64,000 bases of DNA from Prorocentrum cordatum. Its lineage: Eukaryota > Sar > Dinophyceae > Prorocentrales > Prorocentraceae. The position numbers and the translations under genes are program-made. The stretch covers positions 175,768-239,767 of the forward strand of contig CAUYUJ010021693.1 of NCBI GenBank assembly GCA_963575745.1, written 5' to 3'. Below the pieces are notes generated by a model. That model was not told the origin of the DNA. It saw only the letters and a list, made by a program, of their open reading frames with translations, and searched no databases. Of the stretch, positions 58,819 through 64,000 are shown one piece after another (the first letter of the stretch is position 1; the number at the start of each line of letters is the position of its first letter).

Positions 58819-59624
58819 GAGTCCTCTCGGTGGCTCTCCCCATGCGCCTCAGCCACATGTCGTTGGCCGGCATCGCGGCGGGTGCAGTCGTAGCAAATGC
58901 CCCTGCATTGTTGGCTGTTTTCGTTATTAATGGCATAGGCGCATCCAAGGCAGGCGCGGCAGCTTCCGTCGCCTGCGCCGCATTGGCCGATGAAGCGGGT
59001 TGCCCCGCAGATGTTCTTGTAGGAACTGCCGCGGTGTTCATCATCATCGCCGCGATGCGGTTCAGCTCTTCGCGAAGGTCACTGAGTTCGTTAGCCCCTA
59101 AGAATCTCCCCATGGCGATTTGCTGCATCCTGATCTCCAGCAAGGGCACGCTGAGACTCAGCTGTGATTAGACCAACGCCCCTGCAAATAGCGCGAGGTG
59201 CCTCAGTTGCAGCACCTCCCATAATGCCAGCCAACTGTCTGTCCACGCGCGCGTGCGCAACTCGGCCCCAGCACTGCGCATGGAATATGTGACCACGCTG
59301 AAGCCTCCAGACCTTGTCGCGATGCACGAAGTGGTCCAAGCATATGGCGCACAGGTTAAATCCACGGTCGCTGATGACCGGCGGTGTTGCCGATGGCCCG
59401 ATGCGCGTCTGGCGCTCCAGAATGGTTTTCACCGACCTCATACTGGATCGGTGGAGCCGACGGTGGCTGCATGGCTGCACGCGCTGCCAGGTTAAATGCA
59501 GGTGTCCCTGCTGTGATTGGAGTAGCAGGATGCCCCGCGCGACCCGGCGCCCTGTCCGCCCGACGCTCATGATTGCGACGCCGGCGGGCCAATTGCATTG
59601 AGACGTCGGCCTGCCGCGCCTCAT
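58787..59624 (-). pseudogene. Copia B RING-like region
   Basis: FNLCAICLDHFVHRDKVWRL, QRGHIFHAQCW resembles RING-H2 (C-x2-C, H-x2-H-x2-C-W), but the Cys normally before Gly-His is Arg and the last C-x2-C pair is not in frame. A helical AIAMGRFLGANELSDLREEL-type segment follows in another frame. It may once have been a ubiquitin ligase-like part of the polyprotein. Confidence 0.6.
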
Positions 59625-60300
59625 GAATGGCCGGGATCTCCGGGCGCACCTCCCCCGTGGATGATGGCGCTATCAGGCCGGGGGCCTGTTGAGTCACATC
59701 AGAGTCCATAGGGGTGGCCAAATATCTATCATGAAGGATCTGGCCCAGCGCACCCGACGTGTAACCGGAGCCGCGTGTCAACTGAGACTGATGGATGTCG
59801 TCGGCTGTCGCCCGTGCACGCGGGTTCTCCGGCTGCGTTCCCGCGCGAGGGTTACCCGTCACCTGGGCGCGATAGTCAAGATATAATGGGAAGTCCATTG
59901 GTGGTGCTGCAGGGCGCTCTGCAGCTGTCGGATCGAATGTCGGGTGACTGGAAAAATGCTGGCACGTACCCGTACCTATGAGGGTTGTCCGGTGATGGAT
60001 TTGGGTCCGGAACGTGCTCCCAAGGCAGCCTCCAGCTAGCGCTAGGGAGGTCGATGCCGCCCTTGCGAGTGCTCTGCGAGGCTTCGCGCATTTGCCGGAA
60101 CGTCCACTCTGACTGACTAACCAAAGTCTCGGTCCCCTGTGCAGCGTGGCGGTCAGGGCAAGCAGGTTGCCCCGCGCGTGGACGCGGCGATGCAAGCGGC
60201 GATGTCGCCTGCAAAGCCGGGTCGAGATGCGGGTCCATCCGGATGCTTTGGAGCCTTGCCTGTAGGCTGTTGGTGCCCCCAGCGCTCTGTGGAGTCCCAA
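59356..60300 (-). pseudogene. Copia B linker between zinc knuckle and RING
   Basis: From about 59,900 down the frame reads LYLDYRAQVTGNPRAGTQPE, GALGQILHDRYLATPMDSDV and APPIQYEVGENHSGAPDA; it is disordered and Ala/Pro/Arg-rich. The first third is likely out-of-frame. Confidence 0.45.
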
Positions 60301-60664
60301 ATGGGGCCGAGGCCAGTGGAAACCGCCTCGAACAGCTCGTCGGCGTAACTCTCGAGGGCCATACTGGCGCTGAGATTTCTGGCAGCCATGAAATTAGCAA
60401 TTGTGGCTGAGCTATCGGCAGGGTCAGCTAAACGTGACTCCCAGTCAACATACTGCATGTCGGAGTCTGTTTGAGCCCGATGTATTGACGGACCCCTGCC
60501 TCTTCCATCACCCTGAGGGAATTCGCGTCGGAAATGCTGTGCACTGTGGCATATGTCGCACACCATAGTTTTACCGATGGCATCCTTTGGATTTCCCCGT
60601 CGCCCTTTGCCTCTGCCTGACGTATGTCTGCGGTTTCTGCCAGCGCCTCAGAGCATGTCTTCAT
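60153..60664 (-). pseudogene. Copia B gag zinc knuckle, last cysteine lost
   Basis: CDICHSAQHFRREFPQGDGR fits the CCHC knuckle C-x2-C-x4-H-x4-C of retroelement gag except that the last Cys is Phe. Downstream follows an acidic segment (DSDMQYVDWESRLADPA) and an Ala-rich helix. Confidence 0.7.
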
Positions 60665-60836
60665 GCTGAGGTCCAGTAAGAGATGCTAAGAAGGCTAATG
60701 TGCCTCTACCATGCAATCGCGGACGCTTACCTGCACATTTACTTCGGCCTTTGCCTTTTCCTTGCTGCGATCGTCGCGCGATACGCCTTTCCTTTCGGAG
60801 CGGTTTCTTCATGAATTTCCGCCTGCGACGCTTGTG

Positions 60837-61890
60837 TTATTGATCGTCTAAAAATAACCCTTGTGCTTGTTGCTCTTCAGTAGAATATGTAAGCATATTA
60901 GAGCAATCAAGGGCGGTAGCTTCGTCATCTGAAGACGCATCCGCATCAGTGACGGAGTCGAAGTCGGACTCGGCGGGTTGCCCCGCTGGGCCCATCAGGG
61001 TCTTGGCTTGCGCGGGGGAAGCCGCGTCGGGCGGCCCCCGAAGCCTGGCCCGGGAGTCTGGCGACCCCGAGGCCGCCCCACCATGCTGAGCCAACGGGGT
61101 AGTGGTCTCAGTTGGTTGTGGATCATCATTCCGGACGTTGTTGGCAGGTTGCCCTGCGTTGCCTCTGCGTGGAAGGTCTCGGCGCGGTGGCCGCGACTGA
61201 AGACGCCGCCAATATTACTGGGGCTTCTCTCAGCAATGTGAGCACGCGACCTCGCGCGTTCAAGTAGGGCGTCAAATTGTTGTTGGTCTCTCGGCAAATG
61301 GTGGTTTGGAGGCTGCAGGAGTTGTTGCGCACGCGATGCCCCCACTCCAAGGGCTCTGAACAGAATCGCTGTTAGGATTTGGAAGTTGGGGATGTTGAAG
61401 CTGGCTGTTTCAGCTTCGTAGCGGGCTATCTCAAACCGTGCTAACGTATGGTCGATACGTCCCCCCGCATGTGCTCGGAAATCAATGAGAGCCGTACCAG
61501 AGTTGAATTGGCGCTCGTCTTCTAAATTCTCGAACTTCACGCTTAAGAGGAACGTAATGCAGGTGGCGCCGCCAGTGCGGCGGCCACCTATGTTGACGCC
61601 AAACATGAATAACTGCTGGAAGGGCTCTGATGGCCAGGGTCCGTGCGAGACCTCCCAAACCTCGCTGCCGAGCTGCAGCCTGCTGGGAGGGCGTCATATT
61701 GCCTGTGGTCACATTGATCCAAGCATGTGCTTCGCGGACGAATTCGCGAAAAGGTACTTGACCGGTTGGGCCCCAATGAGGGCCAGTCGTTCTTGTGTCG
61801 TCTCCGCCACGCAGATGTCCTACCGCGCGCCCGATAGCGACCCGTGTGAGCCCAAAGATCGTAACACCAATCCAATGGCCTCGTAGGTCG
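60837..61890 (-). pseudogene. Copia B gag capsid region
   Basis: MTPSQQAAARQRGLGGLART (61.7 kb), then in another frame GGRIDHTLARFEIARYEAET, ILTAILFRALGVGASRAQQL and FDALLERARSRAHIAERSPS: helical capsid features. A third frame ends with DDEATALDCSNMLTYSTEEQ. Three frames, so decayed. Confidence 0.75.
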
Positions 61891-62260
61891 TAATCGGATG
61901 TAGTCGGTTGGGACTTCCGTTGGGTAGTCGTAAGTTAGCGCGGTGCCGGAGGCGGCAGTATTTCGTATCGCATGTTTCCATGCATTGCATCTTCGAAAAA
62001 AATCCAAGTGGAGCAGGTGGGTGGACTTCAGGAGTGTAGAAGCGCAGGGAGGTAGGATGTAAGTAAGAGACCTCCGCTTGAACAGAGGTATCGCTGCAAG
62101 TGTCCTTGCGGCACTGCGTAGATATATACATTCCTCCGCGCAAACCCACTGCACCCTGATGTTCCACCATGTCCGTAGTCCACCAGATAGCGCCGTGGAT
62201 GGTGAGGAGTAGAGCAAGAGCTGATCACCATAGGCCAGCTCCGCTACCAAGTTTGAAGAA

Positions 62261-62510
62261 GGCTGGGAGGCCCAGCCAGCAGCTTCGCCTGAGGCGAAGC
62301 CAAGCTCCAGTTCTGTTGTGCCGTAGAAAGGATAGTCCCAGTAGGAGAGGATGTGCCATCTTAAGCAATACGAATATCCTTTTGGTCTCGATAGCGATTG
62401 TGTGCCGCGCGGTGAGGCACAGTCATATTTGGGCGGCCGGCCGCTTGAGCCGACGCGGCCGCGGGCGCACGCTCGCTTCCACTCCTTACGTCCCTCAGCT
62501 CGCTTTAAGA
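62261..62510. repeat. Double-hairpin repeat, copy 2
   Basis: Hairpin one GGCTGGG-AGG-CCCAGCC (62,261-62,277), spacer AGCA, hairpin two GCTTCGCC-TGA-GGCGAAGC (62,282-62,300), followed by about 200 bp alignable to copy 1 (GAGGCACAGTCATATTTGGG and GCGGCCG, GCACGCTCGCT). Confidence 0.85.
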
Positions 62511-64000
62511 GTGAAGCCTCCAAGACGGCCCCAGGACAGCCCAAGGGGCGCCCAAGACGGCCCCAAGAAGGCCCCAAGAGGCCCCCAAGAAGCCACTGAT
62601 GCCCTCCAAGACTGCCAGGATGGCCTCCGAGATGCCTCCAAGACGGCCATGATGGCCTCCAAGACAGCCAAGATGGCCTAAGACTGCCCAGAAGGCCCGC
62701 AAGAGGCCTCCAAGACGGCCCAAGAGTCCTCCAAGACGTCCTCCAGGAAGGACCGACAGGGCTAACATCAATGAGTTCCCTTTGGATGTTTAAGGATGTT
62801 GGCTTTTGCTCCTTTTTCAGCTCTCCGTCGGCCCAAGACGGCCCAAGCGGCCCCAAAACATCGACCCTACAGCGCCCGAAGGCCTCCAAGATGGCCCCAT
62901 GACAGCCCAAGAGGCCCCCAAGAGGGCCCCAAGAAGGCACCAAGACGGCCCAGGAGGCCCCCAAGACGCCCAAGATAGCCTCCAAGACGGCCAAGATGGC
63001 CTCCAAGATGCCTCCAAGACGGCCAAGATGGCCGTCAAGACGGCCACAATGGCCCGAAGATGCACCCAAGACGGCCCCAGATGGCCTCAAAATGGCCTTA
63101 GACTGCCCAAAAAGCCCGCCAGAGGCCTCCAAGACGGCCCGAGACCCCTAAACGACGTCCCCAGGAGGCCCAGAAACTCGGAAACCACCTGGTCCGATAG
63201 CTCGCCCGACTCAGTATTCCCCGAAGGCGTTCGAAACCCACTCGGGGAACCTGTGGCCCGATAGCTTGGCCAAGCTCAAACCCAACTTTCGGTCACGCAG
63301 GCGCTTCCAAAAAGGCAGGGGGCGGCGGTGATTCGCCGTAGGCGTCTTCAATCCGCCGCCCCTTTCTGGTTTTGACACAGAGGTGCCCGGCGTGCTCGAT
63401 CCTACTGGGGCTTCGGCCCGTCCCGCCAGCTAAGCGAAAGGACCACAAAACCTGAAAGGATCCTCCAAGACGGCCCAAGATGGCCTCCAAGACGGCCAAG
63501 ATAGCCTCCAAGTTCGCCCAAGATGGTCCAAGATGACCTCCGAGACGCCCAAGAGGGTCCAAGATGCCACCAAGTCCGCCCAAGAAGCCGCCAAGACTGT
63601 CGAAGAGGGCCCAAGAGGCCTCCAAAACTGCCCGAGAGGCGTCGAACACGTTCACCAGGAAGGCCCGAAGAGGCCAAAATCATTGGTTGTCCGTTTGTTT
63701 TTGAAAGATTTTGGCACGTGCTTCTTTTCGGCCCTCCGACAGCCCAAGACAGTCCAAGAGGCCCCCGAAATCGCCCCAAGATCGCACAAGAGACCTCCAA
63801 GATGCGCCATGACGGCCGAAGAGGCCCCCAGAACGGCCCCAAGAGGGCCCCAAAACGGCCCAAGAGGCCTCCAAGACGCCCAAGGTCTCCAAGACGGCCC
63901 TGGAGCGCATCAAGAGGGTCCCAAGTCGGTTCAGAGAGGTCCCCAAGACGGCAACCGATGGCGTCAGACGGGTCAGGAACGCCCGAAGACTGCCAAAGAG
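62511..64000. repeat. CCAAGACGGCC-type minisatellite
   Basis: About 1.5 kb of CCAAGACGGCC, CAAGATGGCCTC and CAAGAGGCC units in forward orientation, with unique islands at about 62,760-62,830, 63,170-63,450 and 63,660-63,740. The islands at 62.8 and 63.7 kb share a CTTTT-TCGGC-CTCCG(T/A)C(G/A)GCCCAAGAC motif, suggesting a higher-order repeat of about 0.9 kb. Confidence 0.88.

Larger units (their letters stand above)
58706..61157 (-). repeat. Second micro-hairpin family (TTGC loop) in copia B
   Basis: GCAGG-TTGC-CCTGC at 58,706-58,719 and 61,144-61,157; GCGGG-TTGC-CCCGC at 58,995-59,008 and 60,973-60,986; imperfect versions near 57,667, 58,600, 59,529 and 60,165. Stems switch A-T for G-C as pairs. 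Confidence 0.8.
55136..61890 (-). mobile_element. Decayed Ty1/copia-like retrotransposon (copia B)
   Basis: From right to left: gag capsid, zinc knuckle, RING-like region, integrase, linker, RT, RNase H. Almost every domain is in a different frame and several hold stops, so it is a pseudogene copy. Its linkers carry GCAGG/GCGGG-TTGC hairpins. LTRs were not found. Its protein sequences differ strongly from copia A, so it is another lineage. Confidence 0.88.

Noticed and set aside
61588-63132. 514-aa minus frame
   Set aside because: Composite of minisatellite translation, the double-hairpin repeat and a shifted piece of copia B gag.

Overview
The window looks like nuclear DNA of a dinoflagellate. 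The supports are two Ty1/copia-type polyproteins of a kind I associate with dinoflagellate genomes, a tyrosine-recombinase (YR) retrotransposon, copies resembling the dinoflagellate trans-spliced leader (best at 31,035-31,063, minus strand), high GC in coding parts, and very long microsatellites and minisatellites. Genus cannot be fixed from sequence alone. No rRNA, tRNA or clear intact host gene was found; almost all recognisable coding sequence belongs to mobile elements, nearly all on the minus strand.

Layout. 1-5.3 kb: trinucleotide repeats, a coding-frame minisatellite and one possible retroposed gene with a degenerate spliced-leader tag. 5.3-9.4 kb: a block of minus-strand ORFs of unknown function. 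9.4-18.3 kb: two tandem, diverged copies of one multi-ORF module of unknown function, one part of which resembles an ADP-ribosyltransferase. 18.2-30.2 kb: a large Ty1/copia-like element (copia A) read right to left: an unusually long gag-like region, protease, integrase, reverse transcriptase (RT), RNase H, then a separate methyltransferase-like ORF. The module copies lie directly downstream of that ORF and may belong to the same element. 30.4-31.1 kb: a GC-rich segment headed by a relict spliced leader. 31.3-44.5 kb: microsatellites, satellites, a 1.1 kb inverted duplication, a palindromic 98-bp satellite inside a hexamer inverted repeat, and strand-switching minisatellites.

44,471-51,648: a well preserved 7.2 kb YR retrotransposon with the split direct repeats of PAT/Ngaro-type elements (A1-ORFs-B1-A2-B2). 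It encodes a small Cys-rich membrane protein, a gag-like protein, RT-RNase H, a cytosine-methyltransferase-like domain and a tyrosine recombinase with its catalytic residues visible. 51.6-55 kb: minisatellites, a LINE endonuclease fragment and microsatellites. 55.1-61.9 kb: a second, badly decayed copia element (copia B) with gag, zinc knuckle, RING-like, integrase, RT and RNase H parts. 62-64 kb: a hairpin-bearing repeat and another minisatellite.

The most unusual observation is a family of 13-26 nt perfect hairpins, about one per kb, scattered through the retroelement ORFs. Stem bases differ between copies but stay paired, and the hairpins are read in different frames, so pairing rather than peptide sequence seems to be kept. 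Second is the occurrence of a methyltransferase-like domain downstream of RNase H in two unrelated retroelement classes in the same window.
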